A stretch of 64,000 bases of DNA, from the NCBI RefSeq assembly GCF_014647155.1, contig NZ_BMOQ01000003.1, positions 220,512 through 284,511 of the forward strand. The letters are read 5' to 3'. Shown here in pieces: positions 26,948-34,987 of the stretch (the first letter of the stretch is position 1; the number at the start of each line of letters is the position of its first letter). The notes under the pieces are model-generated. The model saw nothing but the letters and a program-made list of their open reading frames with translations. It had not been told where the DNA came from and did no database searches. The translations under genes were made by a program, and so were the position numbers. The stretch is from Halarchaeum nitratireducens (lineage in GTDB: Archaea; Halobacteriota; Halobacteria; Halobacteriales; Halobacteriaceae).

Positions 26948-27844
26948 ATGAGACACCCCGGACTCAAGCTCCGGATGGCGGTCGTGGGCGCGATCCTCTT
27001 CGCGTTCTACGCCGTCGTCGCCGCGGTCGCGTACGCCATGGGCGTCCCGCTCGTCCTCGTGCTCCTCGGGAGCGTCGCGCTCGTCGGCGTCCAGTACAAG
27101 ATCGGCAAGTGGTCGGCGTTGCGATCGGTCGGTGCCGAGGAGATGCCCGAAGACGGCAGGTGGGGCGACGTCCACCGCCGCGTCGAGGCCCTCGCCGACG
27201 ACATGGGCATCGAGAAGCCGCGCCTGATGGTCGCGGACATGGGCGTCCCGAACGCCTTCGCGGTCGGCCGCAAGGGCGCGGCGACCGTCGTCGTCTCGAA
27301 CGAACTCGCACGAACCCTGAACGACGACGAACTCGAAGGCGTGCTTGCGCACGAGCTCGCGCACGTGAAGAACCGCGACGTCGTCACGATGGTGATCGGA
27401 CAGGGGATCGCTTCGATCGTCGGGATCGCCGCGCAGTGGCTCGTCCTCCTCAGCGGCGACAACGACATCGCGGACTTCTTCCTCTCGATGCTCGTCGGGA
27501 CCGCCGTCCAGTTCGTCGTGATGCTCTTCGTCCTCGCCATCAGCCGCTACCGCGAGTACGTCGCGGACGCCGACGCCAAACGGTACATCGGCAGCGGCGA
27601 ACCCCTCGCCCGCGCGCTGGAAAAGATTCAGCGCGGTAACGAGGCCCCGAGCGCGAGCGGGTCCGCTACCCGCCAGCGCGGTCGGCGCGGCCGCGGTCAG
27701 CGCTCTCGCGGCGGCCAGTCCAGCGGCGTGAACGAGCAGGTCGGCGCGCTCTGCATCTTCGACGACGACGATCGCTCGCTGGTGACGAAGCTCGTCGCCA
27801 CCCACCCGCCGGTCGAGAAGCGTATCGCGCGCCTCCGCGAGTGA
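26948..27844 (+). CDS. htpX: HtpX-like M48 membrane metalloprotease
   Basis: 298 residues. Two N-terminal membrane helices (about 8-50), zinc motif HELAH in LAHELAHVKNRD, further helices at 140-190 and the third zinc ligand Glu in YREYVADADAKR. A Gly/Arg/Ser/Gln-rich loop (RQRGRRGRGQRSRGG) sits before the C-terminal THPPVEKRIARL typical of HtpX. Probably degrades misfolded membrane proteins. An in-frame GTG two codons earlier is an alternative start. Its TGA overlaps the next ATG. Confidence 0.92.
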   Translation: MRHPGLKLRMAVVGAILFAFYAVVAAVAYAMGVPLVLVLLGSVALVGVQYKIGKWSALRSVGAEEMPEDGRWGDVHRRVEALADDMGIEKPRLMVADMGVPNAFAVGRKGAATVVVSNELARTLNDDELEGVLAHELAHVKNRDVVTMVIGQGIASIVGIAAQWLVLLSGDNDIADFFLSMLVGTAVQFVVMLFVLAISRYREYVADADAKRYIGSGEPLARALEKIQRGNEAPSASGSATRQRGRRGRGQRSRGGQSSGVNEQVGALCIFDDDDRSLVTKLVATHPPVEKRIARLRE

Positions 27845-28068
27845 TGGAGCCGCGCACCGCGCTCGCCGTCGGCCTCGGTGCGGGTCTCGGCGCGCTCTGC
27901 CTCGCTCGGCCGGACGTCGTCCGTCGACTCAGCGCGTTCGGCGCGACGACGCCCGACCGGACGGGCCAGTACGGCGACGACGGCCCGGCGTCGACCCGCG
28001 CGACGTGGGTCGTCCGCGCGCTCGGCGCGCTCTGTCTCGCCGTCGCCGCGTACGTCGCGGTCGCGTAG
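27844..28068 (+). CDS. Small membrane protein coupled to htpX
   Basis: 74 residues with a hydrophobic N-terminal helix (TALAVGLGAGLGALCLA) and a C-terminal one (VVRALGALCLAVAAYVAV). The ATG overlaps the htpX stop (TGATG), indicating co-translation and possibly a partner role. No family recognised. Confidence 0.7.
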   Translation: MEPRTALAVGLGAGLGALCLARPDVVRRLSAFGATTPDRTGQYGDDGPASTRATWVVRALGALCLAVAAYVAVA

Positions 28069-28083
28069 CCCGATCCCGAATCG

Positions 28084-28662
28084 CTACCCGAACAGCCCTT
28101 CGACGTCCGCCTCGCGCGCTTCGCGTCGCTCCACGCGCTCGACGAGCCGCTGGTACGCGACCGGGCGGGCCTCGGGGTCGGTCACGACGTCGTAACAGAG
28201 CGCTACGAACGCGTTCGCCTCCCCGTCGAGGTCGGATCGCGCGTATTCGACCGCCTGCTCGACGCGCGCCCGGTCACCCCCGGCCGCGGCCGCGACCGCC
28301 GGCGCGAGCGTCAACACGCCGCCGACATCGAGGTCGTCGAGCGCGACCGGCTCCCCGTCGAGCGCGATCGCGGGCGGACGACGCCGCGCTATCACCTCGG
28401 GATCGGCCGCGACCGTATCGAGGTAGTCTCGGAGCGCCGCGACGCCCACCCCCCGTTTCACGTCGAACTCCGACAGCGTCTCGCTCGCCGCTCGGGCGTC
28501 CGCCGCGACCCGGTCGAACGATCCGGCGCGACCGCGGACGATCATGGACGCAGCGTCGGCCAACCGCTCGCCCGGCTCGTTCGCGTCGCGCCAAACGTCG
28601 CGTGCCGCGGCGTACTCCCCGGCGTCGAACGCCGCGATGCCGGCGCGCACTCCCTCGTGCAT
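28084..28662 (-). CDS. DUF309 domain protein
   Basis: 192 residues. The N-terminal 60 residues carry the DUF309 helical signature (GIAAFDAGEYAAARDVWRDA, where the HExWE-like core appears as RDVWRD). The C-terminal half has strand-helix content without a recognised motif. Function unknown. It converges with the small htpX partner across a 15 bp spacer. Confidence 0.75.
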   Translation of the reverse strand: MHEGVRAGIAAFDAGEYAAARDVWRDANEPGERLADAASMIVRGRAGSFDRVAADARAASETLSEFDVKRGVGVAALRDYLDTVAADPEVIARRRPPAIALDGEPVALDDLDVGGVLTLAPAVAAAAGGDRARVEQAVEYARSDLDGEANAFVALCYDVVTDPEARPVAYQRLVERVERREAREADVEGLFG

Positions 28663-28880
28663 ACTCGACGTTTCGCGTCGCGCGGAGAAAGACGTGGCGC
28701 ACGCGGGGGCGTGAGGGTGGGGGGCGGGGGTGACCGCGTGCCGCCGTGACGGACGACGAAGCGGCGTGTCACGACGACCGGATCCCTCGCTGTCGCCCGT
28801 CGTCTACGGTTCGACGACCGTCCGGACGTGACTGGCCGGAACGGTGAGGCGGAGCCTCGTCGCGAAGTACCGTGAAGGAA

Positions 28881-28953
28881 CGTCCGGACGGAGATTTGAA
28901 CTCCGGTCCCTGGCTCCGCAAGCCAAGAGGATAGTCCACTACCCTACCCGGAC
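28881..28953 (-). tRNA. tRNA-Arg (GCG)
   Basis: 73 nt on the minus strand. Acceptor GTCCGGG pairs with TCCGGAC (last pair G-U), T arm CGGAG-TTCAAAT-CTCCG, anticodon stem TTGGC/GCCAG and loop TTGCGGA giving anticodon GCG (reads CGC). Discriminator G. No intron and no encoded CCA. Confidence 0.94.
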
Positions 28954-29162
28954 TCACTCTCTCGTAGCCGCAGGGTACGTAAAGCGGTTACGATTCGACC
29001 CCGTCGTGGGTGTGGATCGCGTCCCGCACGCGCCGCCGCGCGACCGCGAGTTCAAGGCGAATGGAGAACTGACGTACGACCGATGAGCGACCGACAGCGG
29101 GCCGGAAACGGGCAAGGACAACGCTTATGCGCGGGCCCACCTTGGGCTGAACTACGATTATC

Positions 29163-30575
29163 ATGGGTGCGATAGAGGATACGTACGCCGACCTGGAGAC
29201 CGACGAGGTCTCCCTCGACGAGTTCCGCGAGGCCGTCGCGGAGAAGGTCGAGCAGATGGGTGGGCTGGCGGACGACGAGACGGCCGCCATGCTCCTCGCG
29301 CACGAGCTACAGGACGGGGAGGTGAACGGGATCGCCGACGTCACCCCGGAGATGGACGAGGCGAAGTTCGTCGGCAAGGTCGTCTCCGTCGGCGAACTCC
29401 GGACGTTCGAGCGCGACGACGAGGACGCGGAGGACGGGCGCGTGCTGAACGTCGACGTCGCGGACGAGAGCGGGACGGTCCGCGTCTCGCTGTGGGACGA
29501 GCAGGCCGCGAACGCCGCGACGGAACTCCAAGCCGGCGACGTCATCCGGGTCGCCGGGCGGCCGACGGACGGCTACAACGGCGTCGAAGTGAGCGCCGAT
29601 CGCGTCGAACCGGACCCCGACGTCGACATCGACGTCCAGGTCAGCGACACCTACCGAGTCGACGACCTCTCGGTCGGACTCTCGGACGTCACGCTCGTCG
29701 GCGAGGTGCTCGACACGGACGCCGTGCGAACGTTCGAGCGCGACGACGGGAGCGAGGGGCGCGTTTCCAACCTCTCGGTCGGCGACGAGACGGGCCGCGT
29801 GACGGTGACTCTCTGGGACGACCGGACGGCGGCCGCCGACGAGTTCGGACCGGGCGACGTCGTGGAGATCGTGGACGGCTACGTCCGGGAGCGCGACGGC
29901 GCGATCGAACTCCACGTCGGAGACCAGGGCGCCGTCGAGGCCGTCGACGCGGACGTCGAGTTCGTTCCCGAGTCCACGCCGATCGACGACCTCGAAATCG
30001 ACGACGTCGCGGACATCGCCGGCGTGATCCGATCCGTGGACGAGAAGCGGACGTTCGAGCGCGACGACGGGAGCGAGGGCCAAGTCAGAAACGTCCGGTT
30101 ACAGGACGACACGGATGACATCCGGGTCGCGCTCTGGGGAGAGAAGGCGGATCGCGACGTCGGACCGGGCGACGAGGTGCTCTTCACCGACGTCGAGATT
30201 CAGGACGGCTGGCAGGACGACATCGAGGCCTCCGCGGGATGGCGCGCGAGCGTCGTCGAACTCGCGGACGGCGCGACGACGGCCGTCGGGGACGACGAGT
30301 CGTCGTCGGAGGAGACGACCGGACTCGGTGCGTACGCGGACGGAACCGCGCCCGAGACCGACGAACGCGACGCGGGCGACGGCGATGGCGCCGACGACGC
30401 TGGCGAGGACGTCGAGTTCACGGGGACGGTCGTGCAGGCGCGCGATCCCGTCATCCTCGACGACGGGACGGAGACGATGAGCGTCGAGACGGACGCGGAC
30501 GTCACGCTGGGGGAGACGGTGACGGTCCGCGGGCCGGTGCGCGACGAGCGCCTCGACGCGGAGGAAGTCCGCTAG
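29163..30575 (+). CDS. rpa2: Replication protein A (single-stranded DNA-binding, multi OB-fold)
   Basis: 470 residues. An N-terminal helical region (1-60) is followed by three closely similar OB folds (about 65-150, 165-260, 275-355), each with a RTFERDD repeat and GxVRVxLWD-type strand pattern, then an acidic linker (about 370-415) and a short fourth OB-like segment at the C-terminus. It coats single-stranded DNA in replication and repair. The layout resembles the stand-alone haloarchaeal Rpa2. The downstream neighbours (histone, deacetylase) support a chromatin/replication block. Confidence 0.9.
   Translation: MGAIEDTYADLETDEVSLDEFREAVAEKVEQMGGLADDETAAMLLAHELQDGEVNGIADVTPEMDEAKFVGKVVSVGELRTFERDDEDAEDGRVLNVDVADESGTVRVSLWDEQAANAATELQAGDVIRVAGRPTDGYNGVEVSADRVEPDPDVDIDVQVSDTYRVDDLSVGLSDVTLVGEVLDTDAVRTFERDDGSEGRVSNLSVGDETGRVTVTLWDDRTAAADEFGPGDVVEIVDGYVRERDGAIELHVGDQGAVEAVDADVEFVPESTPIDDLEIDDVADIAGVIRSVDEKRTFERDDGSEGQVRNVRLQDDTDDIRVALWGEKADRDVGPGDEVLFTDVEIQDGWQDDIEASAGWRASVVELADGATTAVGDDESSSEETTGLGAYADGTAPETDERDAGDGDGADDAGEDVEFTGTVVQARDPVILDDGTETMSVETDADVTLGETVTVRGPVRDERLDAEEVR
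29730..30079 (+). repeat. Intragenic 29-bp direct repeat in rpa2
   Basis: A 29-base identical sequence starting ACGTTCGAGCGCGACGACGG occurs at 29730-29758 and at 30051-30079, 321 bp apart, at equivalent positions of OB folds 2 and 3 (protein FERDDGSEG). A diverged third version is at 29402-29419 in OB fold 1. It marks duplication or gene conversion between OB-fold modules. Confidence 0.75.
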
Positions 30576-30746
30576 TTCTTCCCCGTTCCGTCACGTTCCT
30601 CTCCACCTCGACGTCTCGATTTGGGACGTCTTCGGCCCCGGTCGCTCCGGGTCGTCCGCCGTGTGGTCGCGGGGACGCGGCCGGTCACTCACGCGGCCGT
30701 GGCGATGACCGCCCGTCGGCGATTCTACGTCGATCGGGGACGGAAA

Positions 30747-30755
30747 ACGTTAAGG
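30747..30755 (+). promoter_or_regulatory. TATA-like box of histone operon
   Basis: ACGTTAAGG about 28 bases upstream of the histone ATG at 30779, consistent with a leaderless histone-hdaI mRNA. Confidence 0.5.
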
Positions 30756-30778
30756 GTCGTACACGCACGTTTCAGGGT

Positions 30779-31213
30779 ATGAGTGTCGAGCTCCCGTTCG
30801 CGCCGGTGGACACGGTCATCCGGCGCGAAGCCGGCGACCTCCGCGTGAGCGCGGACGCCGCGGAGGAACTCGCCCGCCGCATCCAGCGTCGCGGTGCGGC
30901 CCTCGCCCGGGAGGCCGCGGAACACGCGACCGACGCGGGCCGCAAGACCCTGATGGTCGAGGACTTCGGCTTTGCGGCCGAAGCGCCCGAACGCGACGAT
31001 CTGACGCTGCCGGTCGCGCCGGTCGATCGGATCGCTCGCCTCGACATCCCGGACGAGTATCGAGTGGCGGCCGACGCCCGCGTCGCGCTCGCCGCACACC
31101 TGGAGGCGTTCGCGGACGACGCCGCCGAGGGCGCGGCGACGCTCGCCCGCCACGCCGGTCGTCGCACCGTGCAAGCTGAGGACGTCGAGACGTACTTCGA
31201 GCTCGTCGGATGA
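30779..31213 (+). CDS. hstA: Archaeal histone, fused doublet
   Basis: 144 residues made of two histone folds end to end: residues 1-66 (ELPFAPVDTVIRREAGDLRV ... MVEDFGFA) and about 75-143 (LPVAPVDRIARLDIPDEYRV ... VQAEDVETYFELV). Tandem fused histones form a pseudo-dimer in one chain and are typical of haloarchaea. The protein is markedly acidic for a DNA-binding protein. Its stop overlaps the start of the histone deacetylase gene by four bases (ATGA). Confidence 0.95.
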   Translation: MSVELPFAPVDTVIRREAGDLRVSADAAEELARRIQRRGAALAREAAEHATDAGRKTLMVEDFGFAAEAPERDDLTLPVAPVDRIARLDIPDEYRVAADARVALAAHLEAFADDAAEGAATLARHAGRRTVQAEDVETYFELVG

Positions 31214-32223
31214 GATTCGGCGTCAGCGACGTCTGCGCGGAGCACGACCCGGGCGACCGACATCCGGAGAACCCCGACCGGATCCGCGCGATCAGGCGCG
31301 CGCTCCAGAAACGCCACGGCATCGAGTACGTCACGGCCGACCCCGCCGACGAAGACGACGCCCGTGCCGTTCACGACGCCGACTACGTGGACGAGATCCG
31401 CGAGTTCTGCGACGACGGCGGCGGGAGCTGGGACCCCGATACCGTCGCCGTCGAGGCGACGTGGCGCGCCGCGCTCGCTTCGGCCGGCCTGTCGATGTGG
31501 GCCGTCGACGCCGCGCTCGACGGCGACGATGGCCGGACGACGCCGTTCTCGCTCGGTCGACCCCCCGGACACCACGCCGTCGCGGACGACGCGATGGGGT
31601 TCTGCTTCCTGAACAACGCCGCCGTCGCCAGCCAGCACGCCCTCGACGCGCGCGACGTCGAGCGCGTCGTCGTCTTCGACTGGGACGTCCACCACGGTAA
31701 CGGGACGCAGGACATCTTCTACGACCGCGGCGACGTCTTCTACGGATCGATCCACGAGGACGGCCTCTACCCCGGGACGGGCGACATCGAGGAGACCGGC
31801 ACGGGTGACGGCGAGGGGACGACGATGAACGTCCCGCTTCCCGCCGGCGCCGACGACGCCGACTACTGTCTCATCTTCGACGAGGCGTTCGCGCCCGCCA
31901 TCGAGTCCTTCGATCCCGACCTCTTCCTCGTGAGCGCGGGGTTCGACGCCCACCGCCACGATCCCATCTCTCGGATGCACGTCTCGACGGACGGCTACGG
32001 CGCTCTCACGACCCGCGTGCGCGACCTCGCCGACCGCTGCGACGCCGCGCTCTCGTTCGTCTTAGAGGGGGGCTACAGCCTCGACACGCTTTCCGAGGGC
32101 GTCGGGATGGTCCACGAGGTCTTCGACGGCCTCGTCCCGGAGGGCCCGGACACCGACCCCTCTGAGGAGGCCGCGGCCGTCCTCGACGACGTCCGAGACG
32201 CTCACGGCCTCGGGTCGAAGTAG
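31210..32223 (+). CDS. hdaI: Histone deacetylase family protein
   Basis: 337-residue class II-type zinc deacetylase (arginase-deacetylase fold). Motifs are RPPGHHAV (general-base histidines), FCFLNNAAVAS, FDWDVHHGNGTQ (zinc Asp/His), SAGFDAHRHDP (zinc Asp) and LEGGYSL (catalytic Tyr). Complete and full length. Translationally coupled to the histone gene, which suggests, but does not prove, that it acts on the histone or on other acetyl-lysine proteins. Its 3' end overlaps the convergent cca gene by 22 bp. Confidence 0.95.
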   Translation: MRFGVSDVCAEHDPGDRHPENPDRIRAIRRALQKRHGIEYVTADPADEDDARAVHDADYVDEIREFCDDGGGSWDPDTVAVEATWRAALASAGLSMWAVDAALDGDDGRTTPFSLGRPPGHHAVADDAMGFCFLNNAAVASQHALDARDVERVVVFDWDVHHGNGTQDIFYDRGDVFYGSIHEDGLYPGTGDIEETGTGDGEGTTMNVPLPAGADDADYCLIFDEAFAPAIESFDPDLFLVSAGFDAHRHDPISRMHVSTDGYGALTTRVRDLADRCDAALSFVLEGGYSLDTLSEGVGMVHEVFDGLVPEGPDTDPSEEAAAVLDDVRDAHGLGSK

Positions 32224-33563
32224 GCCGCGAGCTCCGTCCCGAACTCCTCCGCGAGCACCGCGACGTCGGCGTCCGCGAGGACGACGTAGTCGCCCGCCGC
32301 GACGAGACGTTCGACCGCGTGGCCGAGCGCGACCGACTCCAACTCCGATTCGGCGAACGCCGCCGCGCTCCTCACCGACCGCTCGCGCTCGACGACGTAG
32401 CGATCGCCGTCGATGTACGGCCCGTACACCGCGTCGTCGTCCGCGTACTTCTCGTAGAACCCCGCGGCGTGCTCGCCGACGTGCACCGGCGGCCCGCGGT
32501 GTCGTTCGATCGCCGGGAGCTCCGCGACCGCGAGCTCGCAGAAGAGGACCGCCGTCTCGTCCGCCCACGTCGCCGCGCGCACCACCTCGAAGCCGCGTTC
32601 CTCCAGGCCGCGGACGAGGCCGTCGAGCGAGCGACGGAGCTGCGGATAGCGCTGGTCCTCGACGAGCCCCGCGAGCCGCTCGTCGTCGAACCGAACCGCG
32701 AGCGCGCGCGTCCCGCGGTCGGCGAGCGCCGCCCGCACCGCCGCGGCGTCCATCGGGTCGCGCGCCGACGTGAAGAAGTAGCTCTCACGTGGGTCGTCGC
32801 GGAACCGCCGGGCGTAATGCTGGAGGCGCGCGACGTTCGCCGCCGAGACGACGGCCGCGACGTTCCGTTCGGGGTCCGTCGGGTCGACGACGACCAGCGG
32901 GTCGTCGAAGCTCGCCTCCCCGTGACTCTCCGGATCGAGTTCCACCGGCGGGTGCCACTCCGCGGCCGCCTCCAAGAGCGCTCGGAAGCCCCCGTATTCG
33001 AGCACGAGGAGCTCCGTGAGGTAGCCCGAGAACCCCTCGGTCTTCAGATCCGAGCCGTACGCGCCGATCCCCTTCAGGAACTGCTTGCAGAGCCGAACGT
33101 CCGCCGCGAGGTCGTCGTCGAGGCGCGTCGCGAGATAGTCCGTGTGGAACGGCGTCCGATCTACGGCCGAGCGGATCTCGCGGGCCGATTCGACGGCGTA
33201 GCACGGAACGAGATCGACGTCGTACCCCTCGAACTCCCCCTTCACGTACGGGTGTTCGGCGTACTCCTCGTGGCCGTTCGGGAGGACCGCGTTCCCGACG
33301 GCGAGGCCGTGTTCCTCCAGCTCGTCGCGCTCCAGCGACGGCGGGAAGCGCACGAAGACGTCGATGTCCCGATCGCCGCGCACCCACGTTCCGCGGGCCG
33401 TACTCCCCACGCGGACGACGTCCGCGTCGAGGTCGCGCTCGTCGATCGCCGCCTCTGCGCGCTCGACGAGTCGATCGGCCACCGTCCGCAGTCGCTCGCG
33501 CTCCGTGGCCGTCGGGTCCACGCGCTCCCGAACCGCCCGCAACACGGCGTCCGTCTCGGTCAT
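32202..33563 (-). CDS. cca: CCA-adding enzyme (archaeal class I tRNA nucleotidyltransferase)
   Basis: 453 residues. Adds CCA to tRNA 3' ends without a template. The class I signature GSTARGTWVRGDRDIDVFV contains the catalytic carboxylates (GS then DxD), and EGYDVDLVPCY supplies the third. PKGIGAY/KQFLKGIGAYGSD and the C-terminal head/tail domains are of normal length. Required here because all tRNA genes in the window lack encoded CCA. The start MTETDAVLRAV fits the family. Confidence 0.95.
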   Translation of the reverse strand: MTETDAVLRAVRERVDPTATERERLRTVADRLVERAEAAIDERDLDADVVRVGSTARGTWVRGDRDIDVFVRFPPSLERDELEEHGLAVGNAVLPNGHEEYAEHPYVKGEFEGYDVDLVPCYAVESAREIRSAVDRTPFHTDYLATRLDDDLAADVRLCKQFLKGIGAYGSDLKTEGFSGYLTELLVLEYGGFRALLEAAAEWHPPVELDPESHGEASFDDPLVVVDPTDPERNVAAVVSAANVARLQHYARRFRDDPRESYFFTSARDPMDAAAVRAALADRGTRALAVRFDDERLAGLVEDQRYPQLRRSLDGLVRGLEERGFEVVRAATWADETAVLFCELAVAELPAIERHRGPPVHVGEHAAGFYEKYADDDAVYGPYIDGDRYVVERERSVRSAAAFAESELESVALGHAVERLVAAGDYVVLADADVAVLAEEFGTELAAYFDPRP

Positions 33564-33665
33564 GACCGCGTTACGCCCGCCTCGTTTCAAAACCCGTCGG
33601 TGGCCGCGTCCGGGGGAAAACGAAAGCCATATTTGAACGACACCGCTACGGTTGAGTGCGAGCAA

Positions 33666-33738
33666 GCCGCCATAGCTCAGTTGGTAGAGCACCTGGTTGT
33701 TACCCAGGTTGTCCCAGGTTCGAGCCCTGGTGGCGGCG
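33666..33738 (+). tRNA. tRNA-Asn (GUU)
   Basis: 73 nt. Acceptor GCCGCCA/TGGCGGC, D arm AGCTCAGTTGGTAGAGC, anticodon stem CCTGG/CCAGG with loop TTGTTAC giving GUU, T arm CCAGG-TTCGAGC-CCTGG, discriminator G. No intron. Immediately followed by a run of hairpins starting two bases later. Confidence 0.96.
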
Positions 33739-33739
33739 T

Positions 33740-33951
33740 ACTTTTGCGAAGCAAAAGTGGGCTCAGTCAGACGCGCGGCGTCTGACGCGAGTTCAGAAAC
33801 GCGTAGCGTTTCTGAAAACGGCGCTCCTCACTTCGGCCGTCGCTTCACGAGACACAGAGTGCCTCGTTCGCATGCAGAACGCGTACACGTTCTGCACACG
33901 GCGTCCATTCCCCCTCGGAATTACGTCTACCCAGAAACGCATCGCGTTTCT
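33740..33951 (+). repeat. Array of five short perfect hairpins downstream of tRNA-Asn
   Basis: Five perfect inverted repeats: 33740-33758 (8-bp stem, loop GAA), 33766-33786 (9 bp, loop GCG), 33792-33816 (11 bp, loop GTA), 33873-33896 (9 bp, 6-base loop) and 33933-33951 (8 bp, loop ATC). Four have three-base loops. Hairpins 3 and 5 share the arms AGAAACGC/GCGTTTCT and differ only in the loop. No open frame of halophilic character crosses the region, which is otherwise unannotated up to the next tRNA. Could act in RNA processing, termination or as mobile palindromic elements. Confidence 0.8.
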
Positions 33952-34037
33952 CCACTCGCTTCCGTCCGTGCCCCTCGCCGCCTCGACGGGGCGAGTCCCG
34001 ACACCCTAAAGACGACGCGCCCGATACGGCGGTACGA

Positions 34038-34144
34038 GGGCCCTTAGCTCAGTCTGGTTTACAGCCCCCGGCTCATACCGGCCGCGACGACCAGTCCGAC
34101 CGTGGGACACCGGGTGATCGGTGGTTCAAATCCGCCAGGGCCCA
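34038..34144 (+). tRNA. tRNA-Met (CAU), elongator, with intron
   Basis: Exons 34038-34077 and 34109-34144 (76 nt after splicing) with an intron of about 31 nt (34078-34108) directly after position 37. Acceptor GGGCCCT/AGGGCCC with discriminator A. Spliced anticodon arm CCCGG-CTCATAA-CCGGG gives CAU. Elongator tRNA-Met genes of haloarchaea characteristically carry such an intron, removed at a bulge-helix-bulge by the splicing endonuclease. A CAU tRNA could also be tRNA-Ile2; the intron favours Met. Confidence 0.82.
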
Positions 34145-34228
34145 TTCTCCTCCCGCAGACTCGTCGGCGTTCGCTTGACACGCTACGGTCTGCGTGGACG
34201 CCCGACGCTCGTCGTCACTGCCTGCGCG

Positions 34229-34345
34229 TCACTCCTCGTCGCCGCCCTCGTCGGCGTTCTCGGCGAACCCCTTGTACGTCTCGCTCGGTTCCTCGTTGCT
34301 GAACGGGGAGCTCTCGCTTTCGCTGTCGTCGCCGTCGTCGGTCAT
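34229..34345 (-). CDS. Very small acidic protein
   Basis: 38 residues, MTDDGDDSESESSPFSNEEP then ETYKGFAENADEGGDEE in part, about half Asp/Glu/Ser. Support comes from a TATA-like CGTATACG (34369-34376 region, minus strand) about 28 bases upstream of its ATG and the strongly halophilic composition. No domain. Could be missed by automatic annotation. Confidence 0.45.
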   Translation of the reverse strand: MTDDGDDSESESSPFSNEEPSETYKGFAENADEGGDEE

Positions 34346-34383
34346 ACTCCCCCCGTGGGCGCGCGCCCCCGTATACGTTCCCC

Positions 34384-34854
34384 CTACATCGGGTGCGTGA
34401 CGACCGCGCTGAAGACGATCCAGACGATCGATCCGCCCTCGATGGCGTAGACGTAGTTGAGTCGATACGCTTGTTCCGACGCCGAGCGTTTCGCGTCGCG
34501 GATCGCCGCCGGGTAGATCGTCCCGACGGCGTGATGGAAGTAGTCCTCGACGTCGATATCGTCCTCGACGAGTTCCTCGAAGCTGTCCGCGTTCATCCCG
34601 GCGCCGACCGGTGCGCCGCGCAAGAGCCCGAAACACCAGATCGAGACCGCGATCAGCCCGAGCACGCCGATGGCGGTGTAGAAGAGGAGGAGACTCGACG
34701 GGCGCGTCCGGTAGAGGCCGGCCGCGAGGATCGTCAGGATGACGGCGTTGAGCCTGATGACCTGATAGGCGCGCGTGTTCAGCTCTTCGAGGGTGTTAAG
34801 GTGGGTTTCGAGGACGAACCGCGCGTCCTCCAGCACCTCGCCGTCGTCGTCCAT
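34384..34854 (-). CDS. Membrane protein, unknown function
   Basis: 156 residues starting MDDDGEVLEDARFVLETHLN. A helical N-terminal segment is followed by three hydrophobic helices (about 33-48, 55-77 and 130-150) and a cytosolic middle part (EELVEDDIDVEDYF). The N-terminal half resembles small SLATT/2TM-type membrane proteins, but I make no assignment. Divergent from the cysteine synthase-like gene. Confidence 0.7.
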   Translation of the reverse strand: MDDDGEVLEDARFVLETHLNTLEELNTRAYQVIRLNAVILTILAAGLYRTRPSSLLLFYTAIGVLGLIAVSIWCFGLLRGAPVGAGMNADSFEELVEDDIDVEDYFHHAVGTIYPAAIRDAKRSASEQAYRLNYVYAIEGGSIVWIVFSAVVTHPM

Positions 34855-34987
34855 CGCGTGCGCTGTCCGTACGCCGCGAGCGCCCTTGAACGTCGGTGTC
34901 GAGACGCGTCGGCCGGCCGGCGGCGTTTCGGCCCCCTCCTCGCTCTCGGCCCGTTCCTTTACCACGCCGCCGCCGCTGTTCTTCCCC

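Noticed and set aside
28988..29162. Small minus-strand gene before rpa2
   Set aside because: The open frame lacks a suitable start outside rpa2 antisense sequence and has no TATA box.
33740..33951. Hairpin cluster as a CRISPR array
   Set aside because: Units are not identical, spacing is irregular (8 to 57 bases), and there are no cas genes.
34038..34144. CAU tRNA as tRNA-Ile2 (TiaS substrate)
   Set aside because: The intron after position 37 is typical of haloarchaeal elongator tRNA-Met; not fully excluded.
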